Of a DNA stretch of 64,000 nucleotides, positions 7,671 to 16,593 are shown in pieces. Origin of the DNA: Psychroflexus sp. MES1-P1E (GTDB taxonomy: Bacteria > Bacteroidota > Bacteroidia > Flavobacteriales > Flavobacteriaceae); the NCBI RefSeq assembly GCF_002836055.1, contig NZ_PJBS01000308.1, positions 1 to 64,000 of the forward strand. The letters are read 5' to 3'. Both the position numbers and the translations under genes were made by a program. Each line of letters begins with the position of its first letter. Position 1 is the first letter of the stretch. The notes beneath the pieces are model-generated. The model was given only the letters and a program-made list of their open reading frames with translations, was not told where the DNA came from and ran no database searches.

Positions 7671-8978
7671 TTAGTTTTCAAAATCTTTAAGTGTGGTTGT
7701 AATGATATCTAAACAATCCATCAATTGTTCTTCAGTGATCACTAATGGTGGTGCAAAACGAATGATGTTACCATGTGTAGGTTTTGCTAATAAACCATTT
7801 TCTTTTAAAGCGACACATATGTTCCAGGCTGTAGAGCTGTCTTCAGAATCGTTGATAACGATAGCATTGAGTAAACCTCTACCTCTTACGAGATTTACAA
7901 TGTTGTGATTTTCTATGAATTTATTCAGTTCAGATCTAAAAAGATCACCAAGACGTCTTGCATTTTGGGCAAGCTTCTCGTCTTTAACGACTTCTAGAGC
8001 TTCCATAGCTACAGCGGCAGCAACAGGATTACCCCCAAAGGTTGACCCGTGTTGTCCTGGTTGAATCACGTTCATAATCCAATCATCTGCTAGAACTGCA
8101 GACACTGGATAGGCTCCTCCAGATAAGGCTTTTCCTAAAATCAAAACATCTGGTCTAGAATAAGTGGCTTCTTGACGTTCACAATGTCCTTGACAATCAC
8201 ATTTACCGCAAACAGCAAGCAAAGCTCCTGTTCTTGCAATTCCTGTTTGTATTTCATCTGCCATAAATAAAACATTATGCTTATTACACAGCGTCTTTAC
8301 CTTTGACATAAAATCATCTGATGGAGTAAAAACACCTGCTTCACCTTGGATAGGCTCTATTAAAGCACCAGCTATATTTTTGTTTTCTTTAAGTACTTTT
8401 TCTAAGGCTTCGGGATCGTTGTAAGGCACCTTAATAAAGCCAGGTGTATAAGGACCAAAGTTTTTTCTCGCCTCTTCATCATTGCTAAAAGAGATAATAG
8501 TTGTGGTTCTACCGTGAAAATTATTTTCAAAAACTATAATCTGAGCTTTTGTTTCTGCGATGCCTTTACATTCATAAGCCCATTTTCTGCAAATTTTGAT
8601 AGCAGTTTCCACAGCTTCGGCTCCACTATTCATCGGTAAAAGCTTATCAAACTTAAAGTATTCTGTAGCATATTTTTCATATACCCCTAACACGTCATTA
8701 TGAAATGCTCTAGAGGTTAAAGAGATAGTTTGAGATTGCTTGTGCATGGCTTCTACAATCCTAGGATGGCAGTGACCTTGGTTAACAGCAGAATAGGCAG
8801 AAAGAAAATCGTAATATCTTTTATCTTCAACATCCCATACAAATACTCCTTCTCCTTTTTTTAGAACTGCAGGTAATGGATGATAATTATGAGCTCCATA
8901 CTTATTTTCAAGGTTTATTGCTTGTTGTGAAGATTTGATGTCTTCAACCCTTAATTTATCTATTGTATCAGTTGACAT
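7671..8978 (-). CDS. rocD: Ornithine aminotransferase
   Basis: The 435-residue class III PLP aminotransferase converts ornithine and 2-oxoglutarate to glutamate semialdehyde and glutamate. The N-terminal segment KYGAHNYHPLPAVL...YYDFLSAYSAVNQGHCHPRI is characteristic of ornithine aminotransferases. MNSGAEAVETAIK and NNFHGRT form the PLP phosphate region, MADEIQTG carries the PLP-ring Asp, and LGKALSGG carries the Schiff-base lysine. An insert near residue 260 (CGKCDCQGHCERQ) has four cysteines and a histidine and looks like a small metal site. From memory it is common in flavobacterial homologues but absent from Bacillus and human enzymes. The gene is monocistronic. Confidence 0.93.
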   Translation of the reverse strand: MSTDTIDKLRVEDIKSSQQAINLENKYGAHNYHPLPAVLKKGEGVFVWDVEDKRYYDFLSAYSAVNQGHCHPRIVEAMHKQSQTISLTSRAFHNDVLGVYEKYATEYFKFDKLLPMNSGAEAVETAIKICRKWAYECKGIAETKAQIIVFENNFHGRTTTIISFSNDEEARKNFGPYTPGFIKVPYNDPEALEKVLKENKNIAGALIEPIQGEAGVFTPSDDFMSKVKTLCNKHNVLFMADEIQTGIARTGALLAVCGKCDCQGHCERQEATYSRPDVLILGKALSGGAYPVSAVLADDWIMNVIQPGQHGSTFGGNPVAAAVAMEALEVVKDEKLAQNARRLGDLFRSELNKFIENHNIVNLVRGRGLLNAIVINDSEDSSTAWNICVALKENGLLAKPTHGNIIRFAPPLVITEEQLMDCLDIITTTLKDFEN

Positions 8979-9001
8979 AACTTAAGTTTTATCGATTTTT
9001 A

Positions 9002-9009
9002 CAAAAATA
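9002..9009 (-). promoter_or_regulatory. Possible -7 box of rocD
   Basis: TATTTTTG on the minus strand matches TANNTTTG and lies 23 bases upstream of the rocD ATG. No good TTTG/TTG at the -33 position was found. Confidence 0.4.
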
Positions 9010-9662
9010 GCTAATTCACAGACTATTAAAAATTATTAACTAAGAGATAGGTCAATTTAGTTTCAGTTTAAATAAAAATATGAAACAAAGCCTAATTAAT
9101 ATTAAATTTTAATAAAACTTAAAGTATGCATCCAAATTCTAGACCACACTATAAAAAAAGTAACGACACAATTTATAAACAACTGGACTGGTAAAGTCGT
9201 TCACTTCAGTTTATACTCAATTTTTTGGCTGTCTTTAGCCTGAGTTATTTAATCAAAGGTTTGAATTTTTCAATGTCCAAAGCTTAAACTTACCTATGTT
9301 GGCTAATAGTTTTACATCGATTAGCGTTTTTTTTAAAACTTTATGAGCAGTGTAAGGTCAACAATTATAAGGAATCCTGTAGACATATCATTTGTTTTAT
9401 TGCCTCCTAAATTACGCGTAACTAGTCCTTTAATCTTCGCTCTAAGTGCTTTTCGCACCTTGCTTTTGCCTATTTCGAGGCCTCCAAATGCTATTGCTTG
9501 TAGCGCAACTAAACCGATCTGATTTTAGATTTAATGAGATTTTAATAGGAATTTCAGGTCCCATTTTGGTTTGTATTTGAGTGATTTTACTGGAATTATT
9601 ATAAGACTTACTTCATTTTAAAAGAAATGTAATCGAATAAAGCGGTAATTCAAACAATACTT
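9010..9662. other. Gene-poor region with an unidentified coding relic
   Basis: On the minus strand, about 9340-9520 is open for some 55 codons with coding-like composition (NQIGLVALQAIAFGGLEIGKSK...GNKTND) but has no start and ends in a stop. It looks like the end of a lost gene and was not recognised. The rest shows nothing convincing. Confidence 0.4.
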
Positions 9663-9674
9663 TATTTTTGCGCT

Positions 9675-11090
9675 ATGGCAAGACGAAAAAATACTAAAAA
9701 AACCTTCGAAAACGTAGAAGTTCTAGATGCTGGAAGTAAAGGGAAAGGCATTGGTAGAGCAGATGATGGCAGGGTCTTAATTATAGACCAAGTCGTCCCT
9801 GGAGATATTGTAGATGTTACCACTTACAAGAAGAGAAAATCATATTACCAGGCCAAGCCTAATCGATTCATAAAATTATCGTCCAAAAGAACTGAGCCTG
9901 TCTGTCAACATTTTGGAGTTTGTGGTGGATGTAAGTGGCAAAATATGGCTTATAAACACCAGTTGTTTTACAAAGAAAAAGAAGTTTTAGAAAATTTAAA
10001 ACGAATTGGTAAAATTGAAATCGCTAAAACTCACCCAATTTTGGGAAGTGAAAAGATTTATTTCTATAGAAATAAAATGGAATTTTCCTTTAGCAATAGT
10101 CGATGGCTAACTGAAAAAGAAATTTCAAGTGAAGTCGACATTACAGATAAAAATGCGCTTGGATTTCATATTCCAGGGATGTGGGATAAGATCTTGAATA
10201 TTGAAAAATGTCACCTTCAAGCAGACCCCAGTAACGCCATCAGAGACAAAATAAGAGATTTTGCAACAGAACATGATCTAGAGTTTTTTAACCCAAGAGA
10301 TAAAACTGGATTGCTTAGAACCCTCATGATAAGGACGAGTTCTACGGGTGAATTCATGATTTTGGTTCAATTTTTCAAAGAACAAAAGGAAAAGCGAAAA
10401 CTTCTTCTAGACTATATTGTTAAAGAATTTCCTGAAGTTAACTCTCTTCTTTACGTTATTAACGAAAAAGGAAACGACACTATTTATGATCAAGAAATTT
10501 GTACCTATTACGGAGAAGATCATATTTTTGAAGAGATGGAAGGTTTAAAATTTAAAATTAATGCCAAATCCTTTTATCAAACCAATTCTGAGCAAGCTTA
10601 CGAGCTTTACAAAATCACCAGAAATTTTGCGAACTTAACGGGTGAAGAACTGGTTTACGATTTATATACGGGAACGGGAACAATAGCTCAATTTGTTGCT
10701 AAAAAAGCCAAACATGTTGTGGGTATAGAATCTGTACCTGAGGCTATTGAAGATGCTAAATCAAACGCAAAACTCAACGGTATTGAAAATACATCGTTTT
10801 TTGCTGGAGATATGAAGAAGCTATTCAATTCAGAATTTATTAAAAAGCATGGACAACCCGATGTCATTATTACCGATCCACCACGTGATGGAATGCATAA
10901 AGATGTGATCCAACAGATACTAAATGTAAAACCCATACGTATTGTCTATGTAAGTTGTAATTCTGCCACTCAAGCTAGAGATTTAGAACTGATGGATGAA
11001 TTTTATAAAGTGGATGAGAGCCAAGCAGTAGATATGTTTCCTCAAACCCATCATGTTGAAAATGTGGTTTGCTTAAGCTTAAGAGCATGA
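9675..11090 (+). CDS. rlmD: 23S rRNA (uracil-C5)-methyltransferase RlmD/TrmA family
   Basis: The protein has 471 residues. An N-terminal TRAM domain (about 8-65) is followed by iron-sulfur cluster cysteines (CQHFGVCGGCKW, with a fourth Cys in IEKCHLQ). The SAM-binding fold has VYDLYTGTGTIAQFV. The catalytic region has TDPPRDGMH and VSCNSATQARDL, the latter holding the nucleophilic Cys of the RumA/TrmA family. The enzyme makes 5-methyluridine in 23S rRNA; which uridine is modified cannot be read here. A TATTTTTG box at 9663-9670 ends only 5 bases before the ATG, so either the message is nearly leaderless or the box is fortuitous. The stop overlaps the next gene's start (ATGA). Confidence 0.9.
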   Translation: MARRKNTKKTFENVEVLDAGSKGKGIGRADDGRVLIIDQVVPGDIVDVTTYKKRKSYYQAKPNRFIKLSSKRTEPVCQHFGVCGGCKWQNMAYKHQLFYKEKEVLENLKRIGKIEIAKTHPILGSEKIYFYRNKMEFSFSNSRWLTEKEISSEVDITDKNALGFHIPGMWDKILNIEKCHLQADPSNAIRDKIRDFATEHDLEFFNPRDKTGLLRTLMIRTSSTGEFMILVQFFKEQKEKRKLLLDYIVKEFPEVNSLLYVINEKGNDTIYDQEICTYYGEDHIFEEMEGLKFKINAKSFYQTNSEQAYELYKITRNFANLTGEELVYDLYTGTGTIAQFVAKKAKHVVGIESVPEAIEDAKSNAKLNGIENTSFFAGDMKKLFNSEFIKKHGQPDVIITDPPRDGMHKDVIQQILNVKPIRIVYVSCNSATQARDLELMDEFYKVDESQAVDMFPQTHHVENVVCLSLRA

Positions 11091-11587
11091 AAAAAGGTTT
11101 AGTGTATGGTATTATTTTTGCATTTGTGGTCCTGAGCATATATTCGTGTGAACGGGATGATATTTGCGCTGAAGCTATTGTAACTACTCCAAAATTGGTC
11201 ATTGAATTTTTTGATGCCAATAATCCTGGAAAATCCAAAAATGTGAATAGCTTGCTGGTGAGGGAAATTGATAAAGACAGTGCCATAGGATTTAACTCAA
11301 CTTCAACCATAGCTATTCCATTAAAAACAGATGACATTGAAACTAAATATATTTTCAATGTCAACTCTCAGTCAGAATCTGGAGGTTTAATTGATACTTT
11401 AAATTTTTCTTATGCAACTGTTGAAACCTATTTAAACCGAGCTTGCGGTTTCAAGGTAGACTTTATTGATTTTAGGGCACGGAAAGAGAGTATAGAATTT
11501 GATGACATCAATTGGATAAGAGATATCCAAATAAGAGAAACTACAATAGATAATGAATCTGAAACTCACCTATACTTATTTTATTAG
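11087..11587 (+). CDS. DUF6452-like lipoprotein
   Basis: The 166-residue protein starts at the ATG at 11087, which overlaps the rlmD stop (ATGA). This start gives a proper lipoprotein signal (MKKGLVYGI...LSIYSC). The body is beta-rich, with CERDDICAEA and TTPKLVIEFFD near the start of the mature part. That pattern matches the flavobacterial family I know as DUF6452, whose gene sits next to rlmD and a DUF6048 gene in relatives. The function is unknown. The translational coupling with rlmD and the overlap with the next gene indicate one operon. Confidence 0.75.
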   Translation: MKKGLVYGIIFAFVVLSIYSCERDDICAEAIVTTPKLVIEFFDANNPGKSKNVNSLLVREIDKDSAIGFNSTSTIAIPLKTDDIETKYIFNVNSQSESGGLIDTLNFSYATVETYLNRACGFKVDFIDFRARKESIEFDDINWIRDIQIRETTIDNESETHLYLFY

Positions 11588-12299
11588 CAGTATTCTACTG
11601 TGTTTTGGCATGCACTCTTTTGCACAAGAAAACTCAACCGACGAATACGAACAAGTTAGCGATTCTATATTTTTTAAAGATAAATATGGACTCAACATCG
11701 GTTTGGATTTGAGCAGGATTGGTCAAAGCTCTTGGGACTCAGACTATCAAGGTCTAGAAATTTCTGCTGATTATAGGTACAGTGAGGATCTTTATATAGC
11801 AGCAGAGTTAGGCAATGAGACCTCAACCTTTAATGAGCAAAACATCATAAACGAAACCGATGGTAGCTATATTAAATTAGGGGTTAATTATAATGTATAT
11901 GACAACTGGATTGGAATGCAAAACCTCATATACGTTGGTGTTCGCTACGGCTTTGCTAGTTATTCTCAAAATTTACAGAGCTATAGAATTTATACAACAG
12001 ATGATTATTTCCCTTCAGATATAAGGGATGTAGATGTCTCTTTCAGCAATCTCACGGCAAGTTGGATTGAACTTCAAGCAGGGTTAAGGGTTAATATTTT
12101 TGATAATTTTTACTTAGGCGCTCACGTTCAATTGAAAAATATGGTATCGGTTTCAGAGATCAATAATTTTGATAATCTATATGTTCCTGGATTTCGAAGG
12201 ACCTTCGATAATTCTAGTATTGGTGCTGGCTGGGGATACTCCATCAGCTACCTCATCCCCATTTATTCCAAGACAAAAACTCAAGCTGTAGATAATTAA
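11553..12299 (+). CDS. DUF6048-like outer-membrane beta-barrel protein
   Basis: The 248-residue protein has a signal peptide (MNLKLTYTYF...GMHSFAQ). The body consists of alternating amphipathic strands rich in Tyr, Gly and Asn (GLNIGLDLSRIGQSS, YIKLGVNYNVYDNW, YVGVRYGFASY), typical of a small outer-membrane beta-barrel. The family name is from recall of the rlmD neighbourhood. The start overlaps the previous gene by 35 bases in another frame, so the two are probably translationally coupled. Its function is unknown. A pair made of a lipoprotein plus a barrel suggests a small outer-membrane complex, which is inference. Confidence 0.75.
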   Translation: MNLKLTYTYFISSILLCFGMHSFAQENSTDEYEQVSDSIFFKDKYGLNIGLDLSRIGQSSWDSDYQGLEISADYRYSEDLYIAAELGNETSTFNEQNIINETDGSYIKLGVNYNVYDNWIGMQNLIYVGVRYGFASYSQNLQSYRIYTTDDYFPSDIRDVDVSFSNLTASWIELQAGLRVNIFDNFYLGAHVQLKNMVSVSEINNFDNLYVPGFRRTFDNSSIGAGWGYSISYLIPIYSKTKTQAVDN

Positions 12300-12301
12300 A
12301 T

Positions 12302-13456
12302 CTATTGCTTAGCTGCTTTTTTGGATCCTTCATAGATTTGATAATTCAAAAGTCTAGACTCCAATTTGGCGTTGTAGAGTTTAATCTTTCGAGAAGGTCT
12401 CAAGCCAACATGCTTGATGGCTTCTAAGTCTGCCACTATAAACCAAGCAGAGGTTCCTGGGTAACTCCGTTTTAAGGTATCCCCTACTTTGGCATAAAAC
12501 GCCGGTATATCCACATCCAATCTTACTCCATAAGGAGGGTTAAAAGCCATATGCAAATGACGTTCTGAAGTTTTAATAGATTCAAAGAAGTCTTGACGTT
12601 TTACCGTAATAAATTCAGATAGATTAGCATTTTCAATATTTTGAGTTGCTTTTTCAACTGCTGAAGGGGCTTTATCGTAGCCTTTAATTTCAAAGTTAAA
12701 CGATCTTACTTTCTTCAAGGCTGAATCTCTTATGGTTTCAAAAAGGGATTGATCAAAGTCCTCCCAGTTCTGAAAAGCAAAATGCTCCCGGTTGATGTTA
12801 GGGGGAATATGACAGGCTATCATTGCCGCTTCTATGAGAATAGTTCCACTACCACACATGGGATCCAAAAAATCGCATTGTCCAGTCCAACCAGATTTTA
12901 AAAGGAGACCTGCAGCCAACACTTCGTTTATAGGTGCTATGTTGGTAGCGGTTTTGTATCCTCTCTTAAAAAGGGGGTCTCCAGAAGAATTCAAGCTAAT
13001 TTCACAATTTCCTCTATCGATATGAACACTTACTTGGCAGTCTGGCCTATCAGTGTCTACATTAGGTCTGGACTTAAATTTATCTCGAAATCTATCCACA
13101 ATAGCATCTTTAGTCCTAAAGACGACGTATCTAGAATGTGTAAAAATTTCTGAATTTACTGTAGATTCTACCGCAAAAGTTCCATCTTTATCAATTAGGT
13201 TTTCCCAAGGATAGGCATTGAGTTCATTATAAAAATCCTCTTCATTTGAAATTTTAAAACTAAAAACAGGCTTCAAAATACTTATGGCAGTTCTTAGAGA
13301 CAAATTGGCCTTATACATAAAGCCCATATCTCCGACAAAAGAAACGTGCCTTACTCCTTTTTTAATATCCAGAGCACCAAGTTCCCGCAACTCTTTTGCA
13401 AGTTCATCTTCAAACTCAAAGAGACACTTGGCAATCATTTTGAAATTAATTTCCAT
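12302..13456 (-). CDS. THUMP-domain RNA N2-guanine methyltransferase (RlmL N-terminal / YpsC type)
   Basis: The protein has 384 residues. Residues about 5-160 form the ferredoxin-like and THUMP RNA-binding region (MIAKCLFEFEDELAKEL...). Residues about 165-375 form a Rossmann methyltransferase with DPMCGSGTILIEAA (SAM binding) and NPPYG (catalytic motif IV for amino-methylation). This matches the first half of E. coli RlmL, which makes m2G in 23S rRNA. The fused RlmK half is absent, as in most bacteria outside the gammaproteobacteria. The gene converges on the upstream barrel gene with only 2 bases between stops. Confidence 0.88.
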   Translation of the reverse strand: MEINFKMIAKCLFEFEDELAKELRELGALDIKKGVRHVSFVGDMGFMYKANLSLRTAISILKPVFSFKISNEEDFYNELNAYPWENLIDKDGTFAVESTVNSEIFTHSRYVVFRTKDAIVDRFRDKFKSRPNVDTDRPDCQVSVHIDRGNCEISLNSSGDPLFKRGYKTATNIAPINEVLAAGLLLKSGWTGQCDFLDPMCGSGTILIEAAMIACHIPPNINREHFAFQNWEDFDQSLFETIRDSALKKVRSFNFEIKGYDKAPSAVEKATQNIENANLSEFITVKRQDFFESIKTSERHLHMAFNPPYGVRLDVDIPAFYAKVGDTLKRSYPGTSAWFIVADLEAIKHVGLRPSRKIKLYNAKLESRLLNYQIYEGSKKAAKQ

Positions 13457-13476
13457 AAAGAAGGTATTTTTAAGTG

Positions 13477-13484
13477 CAAAAATA
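13477..13484 (-). promoter_or_regulatory. Possible -7 box of the THUMP methyltransferase gene
   Basis: TATTTTTG on the minus strand lies 20 bases upstream of the ATG at 13456 and matches TANNTTTG. The -33 element is not clear. Confidence 0.4.
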
Positions 13485-13563
13485 CATTAATTTTGCTCCC
13501 TTGTTTTGAAAAACCGATAGCAAGCTTATAAATAATTGAACGTCTCATATTTTAGTAGTTTTT

Positions 13564-14229
13564 ATGAATTTACTGTTACCCATTCTTGCTGTCCTTATTG
13601 GCTTTGGAATTTCGTACTTCCTTTACGAGAAATTCGTCATCATAAACTTCCTATTAGCCTTTAGTGGTTCCTTTTTGCTATCGGTTACAGTCTTAGAATT
13701 TCTACCTGGAATTTATAATTCTGGGGTTGAGTCTATTGGCGTTTTTATTTTGGGAGGAATTTTACTTCAGATTATGTTAGAATACATGTCGGGAGGGGCA
13801 GAACATGGTCATCTCCATATTTCTAAAGAAAATACAAATTTCCCTTGGGTGCTATTCATAAGCTTATGTATACATGCATTTTTGGAGGGAGTGCCAATCC
13901 ATGGAAATAACCATTTACTTTATGCGGTGATTATCCATAAAGTCCCCATTGCCATTATTATTTCGTCCTTCTTATTCAATACAAATTTATCTAAGGCCAA
14001 AGTGGTTTTCTTTCTATTGATCTTTGGAATCATGACACCCTTTGGCAGCTTTGTTCAAGCAAATACGACTCTTCTCGACAATATCGGTATTTATTTGAAT
14101 GCCATCGTTATCGGTATTTTCCTCCATGTCTCGACAACAATTTTATTTGAGTCTTCCAAAGATCACAAATTCAACATTTATAAATTCGGAATCATAGTAT
14201 TAGGAATTTTTTTAGCCCTGATCCTTTAA
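13564..14229 (+). CDS. ZIP-family metal transporter
   Basis: The 221-residue protein is nearly all hydrophobic, with about seven or eight membrane segments. The cytoplasmic histidine loop reads EHGHLHI. The two metal-binding helices show the ZIP signature HAFLEGVPIHGNN and HKVPIAIII, which supply the paired histidines and glutamate of the transport site. ZIP proteins import Zn(II), Fe(II) or Mn(II) into the cytoplasm; which metal is not decidable here. The gene is divergent from the THUMP methyltransferase and appears monocistronic. Confidence 0.9.
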   Translation: MNLLLPILAVLIGFGISYFLYEKFVIINFLLAFSGSFLLSVTVLEFLPGIYNSGVESIGVFILGGILLQIMLEYMSGGAEHGHLHISKENTNFPWVLFISLCIHAFLEGVPIHGNNHLLYAVIIHKVPIAIIISSFLFNTNLSKAKVVFFLLIFGIMTPFGSFVQANTTLLDNIGIYLNAIVIGIFLHVSTTILFESSKDHKFNIYKFGIIVLGIFLALIL

Positions 14230-14309
14230 ATAAGACTACCAATTTGAGTGTGAAATTTGTTGATTATTCTTAATTTAGCCGTTTTAAAAATCTTAGCAAA
14301 CAAAATGTT

Positions 14310-15701
14310 ATGAGTAAATACGATATTATAGTTTTAGGGAGTGGACCAGGTGGCTATGTAGCCGCTATTCGTGCCTCGCAACTCGGTTTAAAAACAGCTG
14401 TCATAGAGAAAGAAAGTTTAGGAGGTGTTTGTTTAAACTGGGGATGTATTCCTACAAAAGCTTTATTAAAAAGCGCACAGGTTTTTCAATATTTAAATCA
14501 TGCTGAAGACTACGGTCTAAAGGTTGATAATCCAGATAAAGATTTTACAGCTGTTGTAAAACGCAGCAGAAACATTGCTGAAGGAATGAGTAAAGGGGTC
14601 GCATTCTTGATGAAGAAGAACAAAATTGACGTCATCATGGGACATGGAACCTTAAAAAAGGGGAAGAAGATTTCTGTAGAAGACGATAAAGGTAAAACAA
14701 CTGAATACGAAGCAGAGCACATTATAATTGCAACTGGTTCTCACTCTAGAGAGCTTCCTAATTTACCACAAGATGGTAAAAAAGTAATAGGATATAGAAA
14801 AGCAATGACCCTAGAAAAGCAACCAGAAACTATGATTGTCGTGGGATCTGGCGCTATTGGATCTGAATTTGCAAGTTTTTATAACGACATGGGAACTAAA
14901 GTTACTTTAGTGGAGTTCCAACCCAATATTGTCCCTGCTGAAGATGAAGAAGTGTCTAAACAATTTGAACGTATTTTCAAGAAAAAAGGCATTAAAGTCA
15001 TGACCAATTCTTCTGTGGAAAGCGTAGATACTTCAGGTGAAAAAGTAAAAGCCACCGTTAAAACCAAAAAAGGAGAAGAAATTATTGAGGCAGATGTTGT
15101 TCTTTCTGCTGTAGGTATCAAAACCCATATCGAAAATATCGGTTTGGAAGATGTGGGAATCAAAACCGATAAGGATAAAATCACTGTGAACGATTTTTAC
15201 CAAACTAATGTTCCTGGCTATTATGCTATTGGAGATGTGACGCCAGGATCTGCTTTGGCTCACGTTGCTTCTGCTGAAGGTATTCTTTGTGTAGAAAAAA
15301 TTGCAGGAGAAAAAGTTGAAGCTCTAGATTATGGTAATATTCCTGGATGCACCTATTCAAATCCAGAAATTGCCAGTGTTGGTATGACTGAAAAGCAAGC
15401 TAAAGAAGCTGGGTATGAAATTAAAGTTGGAAAATTCCCGTTTTCTGCTTCTGGTAAAGCAAGTGCTTCTGGAGCAAAAGATGGTTTCGTAAAAGTTATT
15501 TTTGATGCTAAATATGGTGAATGGCTTGGTTGCCACATGATAGGTGCTGGCGTTACCGATATGATTGCTGAAGCTGTTTTAGGGAGAAAACTTGAAACCA
15601 CAGGCCACGAAGTTTTAAAAACAGTACACCCACACCCTACAATGAGTGAAGCTGTAATGGAAGCTACTGCAGATGCGTATGGTGAAGTTATCCACCTCTA
15701 A
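14310..15701 (+). CDS. lpdA: Dihydrolipoyl dehydrogenase (E3)
   Basis: The 463-residue flavoprotein reoxidises dihydrolipoamide in 2-oxoacid dehydrogenase complexes and the glycine cleavage system with NAD+. The FAD site is GSGPGGYVAAIRASQLG. The redox disulfide is GGVCLNWGCIP (Cys pair separated by four residues). The NAD site is VGSGAIGSEFASF. The second FAD motif is GYYAIGDVTPGSALAHVASAEG. The catalytic His-Glu pair is HPHPTMSEAVMEA near the C-terminus. The length is normal. No E1 or E2 genes are adjacent. The gene ends at a strong terminator. Confidence 0.96.
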   Translation: MSKYDIIVLGSGPGGYVAAIRASQLGLKTAVIEKESLGGVCLNWGCIPTKALLKSAQVFQYLNHAEDYGLKVDNPDKDFTAVVKRSRNIAEGMSKGVAFLMKKNKIDVIMGHGTLKKGKKISVEDDKGKTTEYEAEHIIIATGSHSRELPNLPQDGKKVIGYRKAMTLEKQPETMIVVGSGAIGSEFASFYNDMGTKVTLVEFQPNIVPAEDEEVSKQFERIFKKKGIKVMTNSSVESVDTSGEKVKATVKTKKGEEIIEADVVLSAVGIKTHIENIGLEDVGIKTDKDKITVNDFYQTNVPGYYAIGDVTPGSALAHVASAEGILCVEKIAGEKVEALDYGNIPGCTYSNPEIASVGMTEKQAKEAGYEIKVGKFPFSASGKASASGAKDGFVKVIFDAKYGEWLGCHMIGAGVTDMIAEAVLGRKLETTGHEVLKTVHPHPTMSEAVMEATADAYGEVIHL

Positions 15702-15723
15702 TCGTAAAGATTTAATTACATTT

Positions 15724-15761
15724 AAGGCTTCTGAAACTATGGCTTCAGAAGCCTTTTTTTT
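15724..15761 (+). terminator. Terminator of lpdA
   Basis: AAGGCTTCTGAA and TTCAGAAGCCTT form a 12-bp stem with an 8-base loop, followed by a run of eight Ts. The next gene's ATG is only 9 bases beyond the T-run, so that gene must be read through, or its promoter must overlap this hairpin. Confidence 0.85.
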
Positions 15762-15770
15762 ATAAAACCC

Positions 15771-16562
15771 ATGAGGAAAAAAATCTCAAGTTTCAATAAC
15801 CCGTTTATTAAAAACCTTCTACTTCTTCAGAAGAAATCAAAGCTGAGAAAAAGTCAGGAGGAATTTGTGATAGAGGGCCTTCAGGAAATAAGTTATGCGC
15901 AAAAAGCGGCTTATGAGTTTTCTCAAGTTTTAGTATGTCTAGATCTATTTGACAGTGCTTTAGACCTTGAAAAATTTGACTGTGGAATTACCGAAATCTC
16001 ACTAGACGTTTTTGAAAAGCTAGCTTATAGATCCTCGACAGGTGGACTAATAGCCATTGCAAAACCGAAAGACTTAAGGATAGAAAATTTAAGGCTATCT
16101 AGCAAAACGCCGCTTATCATGATTGCAGAAGCTCCAGAAAAGCCTGGGAATATTGGCGCTTTACTTAGAACCGCTGATGCAGCAAAACTAGATGCTGTTA
16201 TCATTGCCAATCCCAAAACAGATCTTTACAATCCTAATATCATCCGTTCTAGTGTTGGGACGGTCTTTACCAATTCAATTGGAACAGGAACAACTTCAGA
16301 AATTATTGATTTTTTAAAAAACAATAACATTAAGATTTATGCTGCAGCCTTGCAAGATTCTTCATCCTATCTTGCAGAAGGTTTTAAAGAAGCCACGGCA
16401 ATAGTTGTAGGAACAGAACATCAAGGTTTATCTGAAGAGTGGAGAATAAATGCCGATAAAATTATAAAGATTCCTATGGAAGGCCAGGTAGATTCTTTAA
16501 ACGTATCGGTTTCTGCCGCTATTTTGATTTTTGAAGCCAAAAGACAACGCCAACTTTCTTGA
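15771..16562 (+). CDS. TrmH/SpoU-family RNA 2'-O-ribose methyltransferase
   Basis: The protein has 263 residues. The N-terminal 90 residues form the SpoU substrate-binding domain (EEFVIEGLQEI). The C-terminal SPOUT knot has motif 1 (APEKPGNIGALLRTADA), motif 2 (VVGTEHQGLSEEW) and motif 3 (IPMEGQVDSLNVSVSAAILIFEA), all intact. These enzymes methylate ribose in rRNA or tRNA, but the target base cannot be told from sequence alone. The gene sits 9 bases after the lpdA terminator and 31 bases before the M23 peptidase gene. Confidence 0.9.
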   Translation: MRKKISSFNNPFIKNLLLLQKKSKLRKSQEEFVIEGLQEISYAQKAAYEFSQVLVCLDLFDSALDLEKFDCGITEISLDVFEKLAYRSSTGGLIAIAKPKDLRIENLRLSSKTPLIMIAEAPEKPGNIGALLRTADAAKLDAVIIANPKTDLYNPNIIRSSVGTVFTNSIGTGTTSEIIDFLKNNNIKIYAAALQDSSSYLAEGFKEATAIVVGTEHQGLSEEWRINADKIIKIPMEGQVDSLNVSVSAAILIFEAKRQRQLS

Positions 16563-16593
16563 TTTTTTAAATGAGCTCAAAACTTAACCTACT

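Noticed and set aside
9663-9675. Leaderless transcript of rlmD
   Set aside because: The TATTTTTG box is well placed for it, but no -33 element is present and the box type is common by chance in AT-rich DNA.
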